This document shows, one piece after another, positions 14,469-22,430 of a stretch of DNA of 64,000 nucleotides. The translations under genes and the position numbers were made by a program. The notes beneath the pieces are model-generated. The model searched no databases. It saw only the letters and a list, made by a program, of their open reading frames with translations, and was not told where the DNA came from. This DNA is from a virus, in IMG/VR virus record IMGVR_UViG_3300019458_000021, positions 1 through 64,000 of that record. One strand, 5' to 3'. Position 1 is the first letter of the stretch, and every line of letters starts with the position of its first letter.

Positions 14469-14492
14469 ATTATTTCTGTTTGATCATAGCGA

Positions 14493-14708
14493 TCAATTCA
14501 ATTCACCATTTACGGTATTGGATTCGCTCATTCTGTACAAGATGTTCACAGCTTCATGAAGTCCGTCCACAAAAGCGATTTGTTCTCCGATTAAACGAAT
14601 CTTTTCTTCTGGAGAAGAGTCTTCATTAAAGATTCGTTCGTCACGACGATTGTTAAAATAACACTTCTCCCTTGCATTCCCATCTGCTTGTTCGTCCCAC
14701 TTATTCAT
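14493..14708 (-). CDS. Small acidic hypothetical protein
   Basis: 71 residues, ATG at 14708 after CCAGGAGATGAC. Charged N-terminus, then a helical IGEQIAFVDGLHEAVNILYR. Located between tRNA-Met and tRNA-Leu. Family not recognised. Confidence 0.75.
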   Translation of the reverse strand: MNKWDEQADGNAREKCYFNNRRDERIFNEDSSPEEKIRLIGEQIAFVDGLHEAVNILYRMSESNTVNGELN

Positions 14709-14717
14709 GTCATCTCC

Positions 14718-14792
14718 TGGTAGTGGATGGCGGTTACGATCCGCCTACTCAACCTTATGAGGGTCACGTGATAGCCAGTTCACCAATCCACC
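14718..14792 (-). tRNA. tRNA-Met or tRNA-Ile2 (CAT), elongator type
   Basis: GGTGGAT/ATCCACT, TGACC/GGTTG with loop CTCATAA, T-arm GGCGG-ATCGTAA-CCGCC, A73, CCA. D-stem pair 11-24 is T-A, unlike the initiator-like gene at 22662. Confidence 0.82.
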
Positions 14793-14826
14793 GTAGAAAG
14801 TTTGCCCAGTCGCTACATTGAATTCG

Positions 14827-14910
14827 TGGTGGATGACCTAGGATTCGAACCTAGCGTCCAGAGGACACGGGGTTACAGCCCGCTGCAGTCGCCAATGCTA
14901 CTCGTCATCC
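14827..14910 (-). tRNA. tRNA-Tyr(GTA)
   Basis: Class II. GGATGAC/GTCATCC, GCGGG/CCCGT with loop CTGTAAC, variable arm GTCC-TCT-GGAC, CTAGG-TTCGAAT-CCTAG, A73, CCA. Confidence 0.92.
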
Positions 14911-15077
14911 ATTCCCCATTCTGCAACCGAATAAAGGCATCCGTAGATGTTGTTCCCTACTCTTCGCTCCGCCGGTGGGGTTCGGCCAAATTGGCCCGTG
15001 CATTTGTTAGACTTCCCGAGTTGTGGAAGTCACCAGCTCCTTGTTGGCTGGAAGATCACGGTATCTCTTACTTAATA

Positions 15078-15152
15078 TGGCGGAACGTACGGGAGTCGAA
15101 CCCGTCTCTCCTGATAGACAGTCAGGAATAATCGCCGATATACCAACGCTCC
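15078..15152 (-). tRNA. tRNA-Asp(GTC)
   Basis: GGAGCGT/ACGTTCC, CCTGA/TCAGG with loop CTGTCTA, ACGGG-TTCGACT-CCCGT, G73, CCA. The codons just 3' (to 15007) read as a protein tail (SKRYRDLPANKELVTSTTRE) without a start, another gene remnant. Confidence 0.92.
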
Positions 15153-15168
15153 ATATTTCTTTGGCACC

Positions 15169-15199
15169 GGCGGGGCTGTCCACCACAAACAGCCCCGCC
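15169..15199. repeat. 11-bp GC-rich hairpin
   Basis: GGCGGGGCTGT and ACAGCCCCGCC flank a 9-base loop between tRNA-Asp and tRNA-Arg. No T-run follows on either side, so it is more likely a processing or structural hairpin than a terminator. Confidence 0.6.
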
Positions 15200-15208
15200 C
15201 CAATCTTC

Positions 15209-15284
15209 TGGTATCCCGAAAAAGAATCGAACCTTCTTTTTCCAACCTTCGCAGGGTTAGTTCTGTATCCATCAGCCGAGACAT
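15209..15284 (-). tRNA. tRNA-Arg(GCG), poor acceptor
   Basis: TAACC/GGTTG with loop CTGCGAA, T-loop TTCGATT, CCA encoded. The 5' acceptor strand does not pair well with TCGGGAT and directly abuts the CCA of the next tRNA, so its true 5' end may be lost. Confidence 0.5.
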
Positions 15285-15377
15285 TGGAGGAAGATGTGGG
15301 ATTCGAACCCACGGAGCATCTTGACGACGCTCAACACCTTAGGAGGGTGCCGACATAATCCACTCATCCAATCTTCC
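15285..15377 (-). tRNA. Class II tRNA with CCT anticodon
   Basis: Acceptor GGAAGAT/ATCTTCC, stem GCACC/GGTGT with loop CTCCTAA, variable arm with GAGC/GCTC, T-arm GTGGG-TTCGAAT-CCCAC, T73, CCA. CCT reads AGG (Arg), but the long variable arm is a Ser/Leu/Tyr feature. The loop differs from the usual Ser(GCT) loop CTGCTAA by one base. Confidence 0.75.
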
Positions 15378-15514
15378 ATAAAAATCTTCAACCCATCGAG
15401 CTTTGTGGCTCTCTCGAATCTTTCCGTTGCGATTTGTTCGAAACGTTACACTCCCAACAGTTTCCAGTTTCTCGATTTGGAACAAACAGAATGTCATGTG
15501 TTGATGCGTTCTTA

Positions 15515-15592
15515 GGGGTGATCGACGAGATTCGAACTCGCCCTACGACTTTCACAGAGTCGGATGCTAACCGCTACATTACAATCACCCCT
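15515..15592 (-). tRNA. tRNA-His(GTG)
   Basis: GTGATTG/CGATCAC acceptor, CGACT/AGTCG with loop CTGTGAA, GCGAG-TTCGAAT-CTCGT. An encoded G opposite C73 supplies the His-specific G-1. Pairing continues beyond the mature ends (CTTAGGG/CCCTAAG), giving an unusually long precursor stem. Confidence 0.88.
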
Positions 15593-15627
15593 AAGAACAC
15601 TACAAGGATTTCTCCTGTAGTGTTCTT
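15593..15627. repeat. 12-bp hairpin upstream of tRNA-His
   Basis: AAGAACACTACA and TGTAGTGTTCTT with an 11-base loop. Its first arm overlaps the extended stem of tRNA-His, so the two structures compete. Confidence 0.6.
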
Positions 15628-15646
15628 CTAGAATACTTTCGTACTC

Positions 15647-15669
15647 CACCGTAGGCATTCCCTACGGTG
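15647..15669. repeat. 9-bp hairpin
   Basis: CACCGTAGG-CATTC-CCTACGGTG, a compact perfect hairpin. No T-run on either strand. Confidence 0.55.
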
Positions 15670-15810
15670 ATGATTCTTACTCATGCGTTTTCGCCGCACT
15701 TTCATCCTCACCGCCGACCATTCCTGTATGTTTATCGTCCACAGTCGGATCTCGTTTCCAATCTGGACGTTACGTCTAATCCTGCATGCCGCCTTAAAAT
15801 TGAACTTACC

Positions 15811-15847
15811 AAAAAGGAAGGGCTCTGGATTTCTCGCAGAGCCCTTC
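15811..15847 (-). terminator. Rho-independent terminator (minus)
   Basis: GAAGGGCTCTG/CAGAGCCCTTC, 11-bp stem with 9-base loop, followed on the minus strand by CTTTTT. Confidence 0.8.
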
Positions 15848-16060
15848 GTGTTTGTTCTGCTTAGATCCGTTTTAGTCCCAGGTCGGATCTCCACGAAGGG
15901 CGCTGTTAGGCTGCTCAGGACGTTCGAATCGATACGAACGCATGGAGCCCTGCCCGAGTGACGTATCACTCAGATGCCAGCTATGTAGTGATTGACAGCG
16001 TTGCATTTCGTTACCCTTCATATTCCATGTTCAAAGTTAGTTCCAAAGAAATCAAACTGT
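15811..16060 (-). ncRNA. Candidate late non-coding RNA
   Basis: A TATAAATA box (16066-16073, minus) and a strong terminator (15811-15847) bracket ~250 bases with no convincing reading frame. Inside are a CGTTCG/CGAACG hairpin and an AGATCC/GGATCT pairing. The stretch 15600-16158 otherwise contains only hairpins. Transcript inferred from signals, not observed. Confidence 0.45.
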
Positions 16061-16065
16061 ACCTC

Positions 16066-16073
16066 TATTTATA
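16066..16073 (-). promoter_or_regulatory. Late-promoter-like box TATAAATA
   Basis: No gene follows for ~570 bp on the minus strand; it would start the candidate ncRNA. Confidence 0.6.
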
Positions 16074-16158
16074 GTAGAAGGTCAACAGTTTTGAAAACAC
16101 GTGACCAGAACACACTGGCTACACGTGTTGTGCAGTATATATGATTCGTTTCGAAAAA

Positions 16159-16506
16159 TCAACCACCGGACCATTGAAACGTAACTCTACGTGCTTTTGC
16201 ACGTTTGGTTGTCTTCTGCTTTCCTTTGTTCGCAGATTTTGCCACCGCAGATGTTGCACGTGGTGCAACATCTTCTGGAAGGACCATTTCGAGTTTGTCG
16301 TAATAACGTGGATTCTCTTTAAGATGGTCAAGCACAATTTCACGAGCAGCGGCGCGTGATTTTGTGTGCTCGAGTTCGTGTTGAATTCCTTTGTACAGTT
16401 GTGCATTGATCACCGACAACGGAACATTGTGACGCAACGCTAATTGCTGTGGCGACATCGTTGGGACGCTCAAAACACCTCTATGGAACAACTCTATTAG
16501 TCGCAT
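16159..16506 (-). CDS. DUF5661-like phage protein
   Basis: 115 residues from ATG at 16506, five bases after the stop of the previous gene, with AAGGACTAG as SD. LRHNVPLSVINAQLYKGIQHELEHT, then AREIVLDHLKENPRYYDKLE, fits the DUF5661 pattern (E-x-EHT, DHL-E-P-YY-KL), frequent in large-phage virion proteins. The C-terminal 30 residues are Lys/Arg-rich. Confidence 0.72.
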   Translation of the reverse strand: MRLIELFHRGVLSVPTMSPQQLALRHNVPLSVINAQLYKGIQHELEHTKSRAAAREIVLDHLKENPRYYDKLEMVLPEDVAPRATSAVAKSANKGKQKTTKRAKARRVTFQWSGG

Positions 16507-16510
16507 TCGA

Positions 16511-17941
16511 CTAGTCCTTGTAACCGAAGCCCTTTGATGCACGCTTCAACAGTGCTTGACCACGCTTGAAGTCAAACATATCCTTCAACGTTGGCTGACG
16601 ACCACCATTGACAACAAACAATCGAACAACCTCAGGAATGTTTGTTGTGATTGGATTCATCCAAGAAGACATTTTGATCTGAGCTTGCTTCATACCTGCA
16701 ACAGTGCCCTGTGAAAGATGATCATGCAACTCTTCCATAGCACCAGCAACTGTCATGCAGAATGACGCCTGTGCATCATCACGCGTGTTGTTGTAGTCAG
16801 CTGCCTTGCGGAACGTGTCGATACTTGCCTTGAGTGCTGACATAACGTTGCCAGGAATCTTGACTTTCTCATCATGATTCATAGCTGTTGCATATGTCAG
16901 ATCTGTTTCTGGCCTGTTTTCCTCACCAACTGGGTCGTCGAAATCAACCTCACTAACCTTTGGTTCTGTTAGGTTTGGAATTGTGTCATCATTCTCACTT
17001 GGAGGAGCTGGATCATTGCCAGGACGCTTAGGCATGTGAGAATCTTCAGTAACCAACTTGGCTAATTTCTGTTCGTCTGGAGTCAGTTTACGAATGAATT
17101 GAACGGCAGCTGGTGCATTGTTTTCGAAATCGTACTTGCGACCGTTATAGATTACGTAAACGCGCTTCGGACGATCACTCCATGCATGTTCTCCAGCGCG
17201 TGCTTGACCTGCTCGTTCGCCTGCACCCAATCCAGCGCGATCCCATGCAGCGGCACGAGCAGCATATGCCATTTGCGGATTAACACCTTCAATAGATTCT
17301 GAACGAACCTTCTGAACATCCTTATATGGAACCTTTTTGTCAAGTCCATCAACACGAATTACAACGAAATCAGCTTGTGCGTTTGGTACGATAACTGTTG
17401 CGTTGTGTCCGTTCCACATCACCGGCTCGTCAGCGTGAAACAGGTTGCCTGTATTAACGGCTGAACGCTCTTCATCCTGCGCAACAAAAGCCATTTCACA
17501 ATCTTCTTTGTGTTGTCCTGCTTTGCCGCATTTCGGACAAGTTTCCTTCTCGGTTTCAGTTTCGCTGGAATCAGCATCTGCATCCACGTCGGATGGTAAA
17601 TCATCGGAATCTGCATCCATGTCGGAATCTGCATCGTCAGTAGGGATGTCTGAATCCGGCGACACTGCTGAATCGACATCGTCGTGATGTGGTTCGATTG
17701 GGGTCTTCTCTTCGGTTTCAGGGTCAATCTTAAACGCTTCGAGTTCAGCTAACGGTGTTAGTTTGGCACTGTAGGAGCCTCGCACCCACAGCTTTTTCAC
17801 AGCATCAGAACCAGATGCGTCGCTATGATAAATCGCTGCTTCTTCGAGGTTGTCCGTCCAGACAGGACGGTTGTAGGAGCTGCGTGAGCTGAAGAACAGT
17901 TTGCTGGTTCTGTTCTTGGAAATGATGAACCCTTGTTTCAT
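16511..17941 (-). CDS. Large late hypothetical protein with acidic linker
   Basis: 476 residues. ATG at 17941 was chosen because AGGAGATCCTC and a TATAAATA box (17964-17971) precede it. The N-terminus (MKQGFIISKNRTSKLFF) is a small beta domain, residues ~90-145 a Ser/Asp repeat linker, then a CPKC-x6-C zinc-like knuckle, and the C-terminal ~120 residues are helical. Probably virion-associated or a late regulator. Function unknown. Confidence 0.75.
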   Translation of the reverse strand: MKQGFIISKNRTSKLFFSSRSSYNRPVWTDNLEEAAIYHSDASGSDAVKKLWVRGSYSAKLTPLAELEAFKIDPETEEKTPIEPHHDDVDSAVSPDSDIPTDDADSDMDADSDDLPSDVDADADSSETETEKETCPKCGKAGQHKEDCEMAFVAQDEERSAVNTGNLFHADEPVMWNGHNATVIVPNAQADFVVIRVDGLDKKVPYKDVQKVRSESIEGVNPQMAYAARAAAWDRAGLGAGERAGQARAGEHAWSDRPKRVYVIYNGRKYDFENNAPAAVQFIRKLTPDEQKLAKLVTEDSHMPKRPGNDPAPPSENDDTIPNLTEPKVSEVDFDDPVGEENRPETDLTYATAMNHDEKVKIPGNVMSALKASIDTFRKAADYNNTRDDAQASFCMTVAGAMEELHDHLSQGTVAGMKQAQIKMSSWMNPITTNIPEVVRLFVVNGGRQPTLKDMFDFKRGQALLKRASKGFGYKD

Positions 17942-17963
17942 TGAGGATCTCCTGTGTTTAGGA

Positions 17964-17971
17964 TATTTATA
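17964..17971 (-). promoter_or_regulatory. Late promoter TATAAATA
   Basis: 23 bp before the start at 17941 and just after the terminator of the preceding gene. Confidence 0.75.
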
Positions 17972-18013
17972 GGAGACAAGGGGCAAGTGAACGTTTTCTA
18001 TCCCTCTGAACCG

Positions 18014-18045
18014 AAAAAAGAAAACGCCGCTCGAAGGCGGCGTTT
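18014..18045 (-). terminator. Rho-independent terminator
   Basis: AAACGCCGC/GCGGCGTTT with a 6-base loop, followed on the minus strand by TTCTTTTTT. It ends the vWA gene. Confidence 0.88.
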
Positions 18046-18063
18046 GTCCTAGAACGTAGGGCC

Positions 18064-19401
18064 TTACTTTACTGCCATTGGCTTCTTCGCCTTTCCATCG
18101 GCGAAACCATGTGAATACCCAGCAACGTTGCCAGAATACTGACCAGCATTAGCAAGATTCTTCTTCTTGCCACGGCCGTCTTTGTAGCCGATCTTGTAGC
18201 CGACATTATAGTCGACACTATTTGCCAAAGCTGTTGGTTGAGTGAAACCAGCCGCAATTTGTTTTTTGCGAATCAATTGAGCTGGATCACCAGCTTTGCG
18301 GACCTTTGTAATCTTCGCATGCACAGGAGCAGCTTTTGCTGAGCTTTTGCCATCGATATAACCAACGCCAACATTCGGCCAGTACATCAGAGTTGTGCCG
18401 ACTGGCAACTTACGGTTTACAGATGTTGACTGGATGAATACGTCGTACGCAGCATGATCACCTGGACGCAGTTGAATCGTTCCAGTTGTCGGAAGACCAA
18501 GAAGCTGACGAGCACCATGACCAGCGTAGACAGCACGCGTTGCACGATCACGAATCATGATCAGCTTGTACTCTTGAACTTCGTCTTCTTTCTTAACGAG
18601 TTCATAGAACGCTGCACCACGAAGCATTGGCTTGCCGGTCATGCGTTCACAGAAGTCACGAATCTCAAAGCAATGGGATGCGGTGACCTTCCACTCATTC
18701 ACTTGGGCGGAGATGTCCGTCATCGTCGATTGAATCGCTTTGACGTCAACACCACTTAGGTCAGTCGTGTAGAATGCCTTAGTCGAACCAACACCTGTTG
18801 CACGTGCGCTGAAATACGACGCTGTGGCCGCACGAGTTGCAGTTTCAGCAACGCGGAGACCTTGTTCCGTTTGTTCCCATTCCATGATATTGTTCGCAGG
18901 AATCCCCATGTTTACAAGCGAACGTTTGTATCCATGAGGGACGCGGAACGTGAACGTCCAGCGATCGGTTGCGTGGAGCTTGAAGATCTCACCACCGAGA
19001 CGGCTGCCGAGCCACTCGTATGAAGCATTCTCTTCACCGTCGGTGATTGCCAGGATCAGGAACGATACGTTCGGATCGTTCGCATCCGGCATACGTGAGA
19101 ACTGATTGATCAGGTAACCAACCGCATCGTAAAGACGAGTCTGACCGAGAGTTGCTTTGAACAGGTGTTCAGATTGAGGTTGAACAGACATCACGGGCAG
19201 CACAGTGACGAAAGGTTCGATGGAGCTGCCGAAATCGACGACGCTGATGATACTGTCGAGTTGATGCTGTTGAGTGTTGTGTTGAATTTCTTGCAGCTGT
19301 GAGTTGTAATCTCTTGCGCATGGACGCTCGAGTCCGTAGCTGCGAATGGAACCGCTTCGATCGCGGGCAATGCCGATGTAAGTCTTGTACGCTTTTGTCA
19401 T
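18064..19401 (-). CDS. von Willebrand factor A-domain protein
   Basis: 445 residues from ATG at 19401 (SD GGGAGTATTATC); longer frames read backward through tRNA-Arg. The MIDAS motif is visible: DRSGSIRS at ~14-21, a downstream Thr, and ITDGEENAS near residue 135. The C-terminal half is unrelated, with a basic repeat (YNVGYKIGYKDGRGKKK and AGYSHGFADGKAKK). vWA proteins bind partners through Mg2+. Possibly a virion adhesion or chelatase-like cofactor. Single-gene unit with late promoter and terminator. Confidence 0.8.
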   Translation of the reverse strand: MTKAYKTYIGIARDRSGSIRSYGLERPCARDYNSQLQEIQHNTQQHQLDSIISVVDFGSSIEPFVTVLPVMSVQPQSEHLFKATLGQTRLYDAVGYLINQFSRMPDANDPNVSFLILAITDGEENASYEWLGSRLGGEIFKLHATDRWTFTFRVPHGYKRSLVNMGIPANNIMEWEQTEQGLRVAETATRAATASYFSARATGVGSTKAFYTTDLSGVDVKAIQSTMTDISAQVNEWKVTASHCFEIRDFCERMTGKPMLRGAAFYELVKKEDEVQEYKLIMIRDRATRAVYAGHGARQLLGLPTTGTIQLRPGDHAAYDVFIQSTSVNRKLPVGTTLMYWPNVGVGYIDGKSSAKAAPVHAKITKVRKAGDPAQLIRKKQIAAGFTQPTALANSVDYNVGYKIGYKDGRGKKKNLANAGQYSGNVAGYSHGFADGKAKKPMAVK

Positions 19402-19461
19402 GATAATACTCCCGTCTAGTAAAAAGTGAAAGGTCTGTTTCAAGTCTTGAGCGCTTAGTGT

Positions 19462-19541
19462 TGGTGCTCGAGGGGGGATTCGAACCCCCGACCGATTCGG
19501 TTTTAGAGACCGCCGCTCTGAAACCACTGAGCTACTCGAGC
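19462..19541 (-). tRNA. tRNA-Arg(TCT)
   Basis: GCTCGAG/CTCGAGC, GCGGT/ACCGA with loop CTCTAAA, GGGGG-TTCGAAT-CCCCC, A73, CCA. Cotranscribed ahead of the vWA gene. Confidence 0.9.
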
Positions 19542-19542
19542 G

Positions 19543-19550
19543 TATTTATG
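19543..19550 (-). promoter_or_regulatory. Late-promoter-like box CATAAATA
   Basis: One base upstream of tRNA-Arg(TCT) on the minus strand; an initiation point inside the tRNA would clip it, so processing or use of a variant start is implied. Confidence 0.5.
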
Positions 19551-19628
19551 GCTTAAGAAAACAAATCCCCATTACCCTTGTCAGAACAAGTCGAATGTGA
19601 CTTTCCAAGATTCGACAGAAAGTGTCAA

Positions 19629-19636
19629 CATAAATA
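19629..19636 (+). promoter_or_regulatory. Late-promoter-like box CATAAATA
   Basis: 24 bp before the protease start at 19660. Confidence 0.65.
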
Positions 19637-19659
19637 GGGTTATCGGACGGAGGAAACAC

Positions 19660-20334
19660 ATGAAGAAAGTACTAGTGTTCGTTGCAATGTTGTTGTGTTT
19701 CACCAATACCAATGCCCAAGATTATTCGGTTGTACGCCAAACGGTGTATGGGGTATCAATTGGTGGTGCACACGGATCGGCAGTGGTGATTGCTAACGGA
19801 TATTTGCTTACGTCTGCACACGTTGTCGAAGCTGTTCCCAAAGCACAGATCTATATAGGTCCAAATAATGCCACAGCAAAAATCGTCAAGATTGATCAAG
19901 CAGCCGACATCGCACTTTTACACGCGCCTGACATACACTGTCCATGCGGTTCACTTTCAGAAAGACTTCCGATGATCGACGAACCTCTCGTCGCTGTAGG
20001 ATTTCCGTTGCCAGAATTAACACAAGTTCAATTTGCAACCGACGGACGGTTTCAAGGATTAAACACAGCGGGACAATTGGTAATGACCGTTAACATTTCT
20101 TTCGGCAACTCAGGCGGTGGAGTGTTCATCGTGAACACTAATGAGCTCGTTGGACTTGTTGATTCGATCATCGCGATCCCACAAGGACCGAGACAATATG
20201 GCATTCAAGCTTTCCACCATTACATGTCAATAGCTGTGTCGATTGTCAAGATTCGAGCATTCTTACGATTGGCCACAGGACAGCCAACACCAGAGCATCT
20301 TGGTGGTCTGGTGCCAAAAGTGTTCAACAATTAA
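19660..20334 (+). CDS. Secreted trypsin-like serine protease
   Basis: 224 residues from ATG at 19660 behind GGACGGAGGAAACAC. Residues 1-20 (MKKVLVFVAMLLCFTNTNAQ) are a signal peptide. The catalytic triad fits the DegP/S1C layout: LTSAHVV (His), AADIALL (Asp), ISFGNSGGGVF (Ser). No PDZ domain. It would act in the periplasm. Uncommon for a phage; it could mature virion parts or degrade envelope proteins. Overlaps the convergent gene at 20331 by 4 bases. Confidence 0.88.
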   Translation: MKKVLVFVAMLLCFTNTNAQDYSVVRQTVYGVSIGGAHGSAVVIANGYLLTSAHVVEAVPKAQIYIGPNNATAKIVKIDQAADIALLHAPDIHCPCGSLSERLPMIDEPLVAVGFPLPELTQVQFATDGRFQGLNTAGQLVMTVNISFGNSGGGVFIVNTNELVGLVDSIIAIPQGPRQYGIQAFHHYMSIAVSIVKIRAFLRLATGQPTPEHLGGLVPKVFNN

Positions 20335-20711
20335 CGAACCGGTTTACCAACTTCAAGGTTACGAAGTGTAAGTTCAGCTTCCCGCAGAGCAGCTGACGCT
20401 GCTCGCAACTGATCTTCATAGCGAAGGATCAAAGCACGCTGAGCCTGAGTTGGTCGTTCGATCTGACGGAGTTCGAATAGTTTGTCTTCGAGTTGTTGAA
20501 CACGAAGTTGAGCCGTGTTCATGTCCTGACGAACAACAATCTTTTGGCTGAGTTGTTCTTGACGTGCTTGATAGTTCTCGAAGTCTGCTGTCTTAACGTA
20601 TCGGCCATCAAAAGCCTGGGCTGCTGTTGCAAGCGTCGCAATTGCAGCAACTGCGGCCGCGATCTTAGTTAGTGTTTTGTTGGCAGCGACAAAGTCGGAC
20701 AAAGATGACAT
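20331..20711 (-). CDS. Small membrane protein with coiled coil
   Basis: 126 residues from ATG at 20711 (SD TGGAGGGG). One transmembrane or signal segment (LTKIAAAVAAIATLATAAQA) is followed by a long coiled coil to the C-terminus. This topology fits a spanin-like or envelope-anchored protein, but no family is recognised. The late promoter is at 20734. Confidence 0.75.
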   Translation of the reverse strand: MSSLSDFVAANKTLTKIAAAVAAIATLATAAQAFDGRYVKTADFENYQARQEQLSQKIVVRQDMNTAQLRVQQLEDKLFELRQIERPTQAQRALILRYEDQLRAASAALREAELTLRNLEVGKPVR

Positions 20712-20733
20712 TATACCCCTCCAGTTAGTGGGG

Positions 20734-20741
20734 TATTTATA
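20734..20741 (-). promoter_or_regulatory. Late promoter TATAAATA
   Basis: 23 bp before the start at 20711. Confidence 0.75.
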
Positions 20742-20750
20742 TTCATCCGG

Positions 20751-20778
20751 AAAAGTCGGGGCGTTTTCCCGCCCCGAC
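20751..20778 (-). terminator. Rho-independent terminator
   Basis: GTCGGGGCG/CGCCCCGAC with 6-base loop and TTTT after it on the minus strand, 13 bp after the stop of the gene at 20791. Confidence 0.85.
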
Positions 20779-20790
20779 ATGTTCCCAAAA

Positions 20791-21711
20791 TCAAATCAAT
20801 TCTAATGAAGTACCACACGCGGCACAGAACTTAGCGCTAGCCTTGTTTACGTGTCCGCAACTGGTGCATTTTTGCTTCTTCTTCACAGTAATAGCTTCAA
20901 CAACTGCCTTACCGGTCTCGACTTTGCCAAGCAAACGAAGAACAAGTGTGTAGCTATCTGCTTCGGTAGGAAACCAAGCAACAGTGTGAAACTGTTGATC
21001 AGAAACACCACCTGCTACCGTAATTCCGTTCTCGTTGATTGCGTTCATCGGGATCTGTGCTGAATCCATCACTGAATGACTCATTGCGCTTGCGGGCGCG
21101 CTGCAAGAAATTTGTTGAGCACCATCGTTTGCACTAAATGTTACACCCTGAGCATTCTGAGCCATCAAATTATTGACGGTCACCGTGTCAGCATTATTCA
21201 TTAAACGGTTGCCACCTAACGTATTGGAACACCAAATAATCGGCGGATTATATGGAAAAGGCCAATCAGGCGAACGACGCCGTGGTGTGTGAACCCACTT
21301 ATCGTGATATTCGCGTTCAATGATCTCTTTCTTGATCACGAATTCAGTTTTTGGCGGTCGCTGCTCGAATTTGTACTCGATGACAACGATACCATCTTCA
21401 GAACCAATCCCACGATGATTCTCAATACGTGCAGTTCGTTCAATGAACTTGAAACGATTGCCTTGGTTGAAGTTGCCATTTTTGACAAAACGCTCAATTT
21501 CAATCGAGCCACGAGCCGGCACAACAAACTCTGTGCCATCGCCAATGTCCGTGCCATCGATCGAAATTTTGACCAATGCACGGACAGTGTCCATGTTCTT
21601 GATATAGATTGAGTATTCTGCACCGAAAGGCAGATAGATGATGTCCTTGAATTCGCGAAGGACTTTGCCGTTATGTTTAATAGCTACGGCGAGCTTATTG
21701 CCATACATCAT
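20791..21711 (-). CDS. Hypothetical protein with C-terminal zinc ribbon
   Basis: 306 residues, ATGATG at 21711 behind GAAGAGGAGTCAC. The N-terminal ~110 residues are beta-rich, a Pro/Arg-rich stretch follows, and the end is a double-CxxC ribbon (CTSCGHVNKASAKFCAACG). The N-terminal domain resembles small beta-sandwich virion modules, but I cannot name it. Monocistronic: promoter at 21812, terminator at 20751. Confidence 0.75.
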   Translation of the reverse strand: MMYGNKLAVAIKHNGKVLREFKDIIYLPFGAEYSIYIKNMDTVRALVKISIDGTDIGDGTEFVVPARGSIEIERFVKNGNFNQGNRFKFIERTARIENHRGIGSEDGIVVIEYKFEQRPPKTEFVIKKEIIEREYHDKWVHTPRRRSPDWPFPYNPPIIWCSNTLGGNRLMNNADTVTVNNLMAQNAQGVTFSANDGAQQISCSAPASAMSHSVMDSAQIPMNAINENGITVAGGVSDQQFHTVAWFPTEADSYTLVLRLLGKVETGKAVVEAITVKKKQKCTSCGHVNKASAKFCAACGTSLELI

Positions 21712-21811
21712 TGTGACTCCTCTTCAACGGCGTACCGACTAAACGCCCAAAATTAAAGTCGGTGAAGTTGGATTCGGTACTATTACCCAATCCAGAAGTC
21801 ATGTGGTCGAC

Positions 21812-21819
21812 TATTTATA
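21812..21819 (-). promoter_or_regulatory. Late promoter TATAAATA
   Basis: 100 bp before the start at 21711, leaving a long leader. Confidence 0.6.
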
Positions 21820-21897
21820 CCTCCTTTGCTCAACTAAGACAAGCCAAGATTTTGCAATACGTTCTAGTTCTTCTAAGGAAGCGTTCTGCTTTATTGT

Positions 21898-22206
21898 TCA
21901 TTTCTTGTTTCGTTCCGCTTGCTTGCGAGCCCATTCTCTTTGATCGTCAAGAGCTTGACCATAGCGACCACGGCGGCCAGGACGTTCAACTTGATACATT
22001 GTTGCAACATCCAAACGATCGTTAAGATGTTCTGCTTTCAAGTCTTTAAGAGTGTCCCGTTCACCAGGAGAAAGGTTTTCAACAAGCTCTCCAGGTTTGT
22101 GAAAGTGCGTGTTGTTGATTTTCCGGCTACCTACGTGTAAAGGATGGTGCCATTGGAAGAACCACGCGCGGTCAATTAAGCCTCGAATTACGCTGCTAAG
22201 CCTCAT
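21898..22206 (-). CDS. Hypothetical protein coupled to S21
   Basis: 102 residues. The ATG at 22206 overlaps the S21 stop (TAATG), so its translation depends on S21. Rich in Arg/Lys at the end (ERPGRRGRYGQALDDQREWA). Family unknown. Confidence 0.75.
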   Translation of the reverse strand: MRLSSVIRGLIDRAWFFQWHHPLHVGSRKINNTHFHKPGELVENLSPGERDTLKDLKAEHLNDRLDVATMYQVERPGRRGRYGQALDDQREWARKQAERNKK

Positions 22207-22430
22207 TAGTATAATTTCGGAGGAAGTTTGTTTTTCTGCTGATCGCGTTTCCAACGCATGATGGCCGCAGACTTTTTGCGATTGCGTTTCACGCCTGGAC
22301 GTTCATAAGCTTCCAGCTCATGAAGTTTTCGAAGAACGCCACCAGCTTCAACTTTCTTCTTCAGCTTTCGCAATGCGTTATCGATGTCCTTTGAGGACTG
22401 TCGCTCAAGGGTCAGTTCAACTTTTGGCAT
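22206..22430 (-). CDS. rpsU: Ribosomal protein bS21 homologue
   Basis: 74 residues, the size of bacterial S21 (71). The family pattern is intact: a helix with D-ALRKLKKKVE, GVL-KLHELEAYE-P, then a basic tail (RNRKKSAAIMRWK) ending KLY as in E. coli (RLY). S21 sits by the anti-Shine-Dalgarno helix of 16S rRNA and influences mRNA choice. A phage copy could bias initiation towards phage messages. First gene of a two-gene unit. Confidence 0.85.
   Translation of the reverse strand: MPKVELTLERQSSKDIDNALRKLKKKVEAGGVLRKLHELEAYERPGVKRNRKKSAAIMRWKRDQQKNKLPPKLY

Noticed and set aside
14905-15003. 32-codon minus-strand ORF before tRNA-Tyr
   Set aside because: No SD, ends inside the tRNA, and low-complexity Gly/Pro composition.
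15628-15969. Overlapping ORFs of 90-113 codons on both strands
   Set aside because: Biased composition (Arg/Ser), no SD, and they overlap terminator and hairpin structures; treated as non-coding.
19560-19660. Longer N-terminus for the serine protease
   Set aside because: It would add residues before a clear signal peptide and lacks an SD; ATG 19660 has both.
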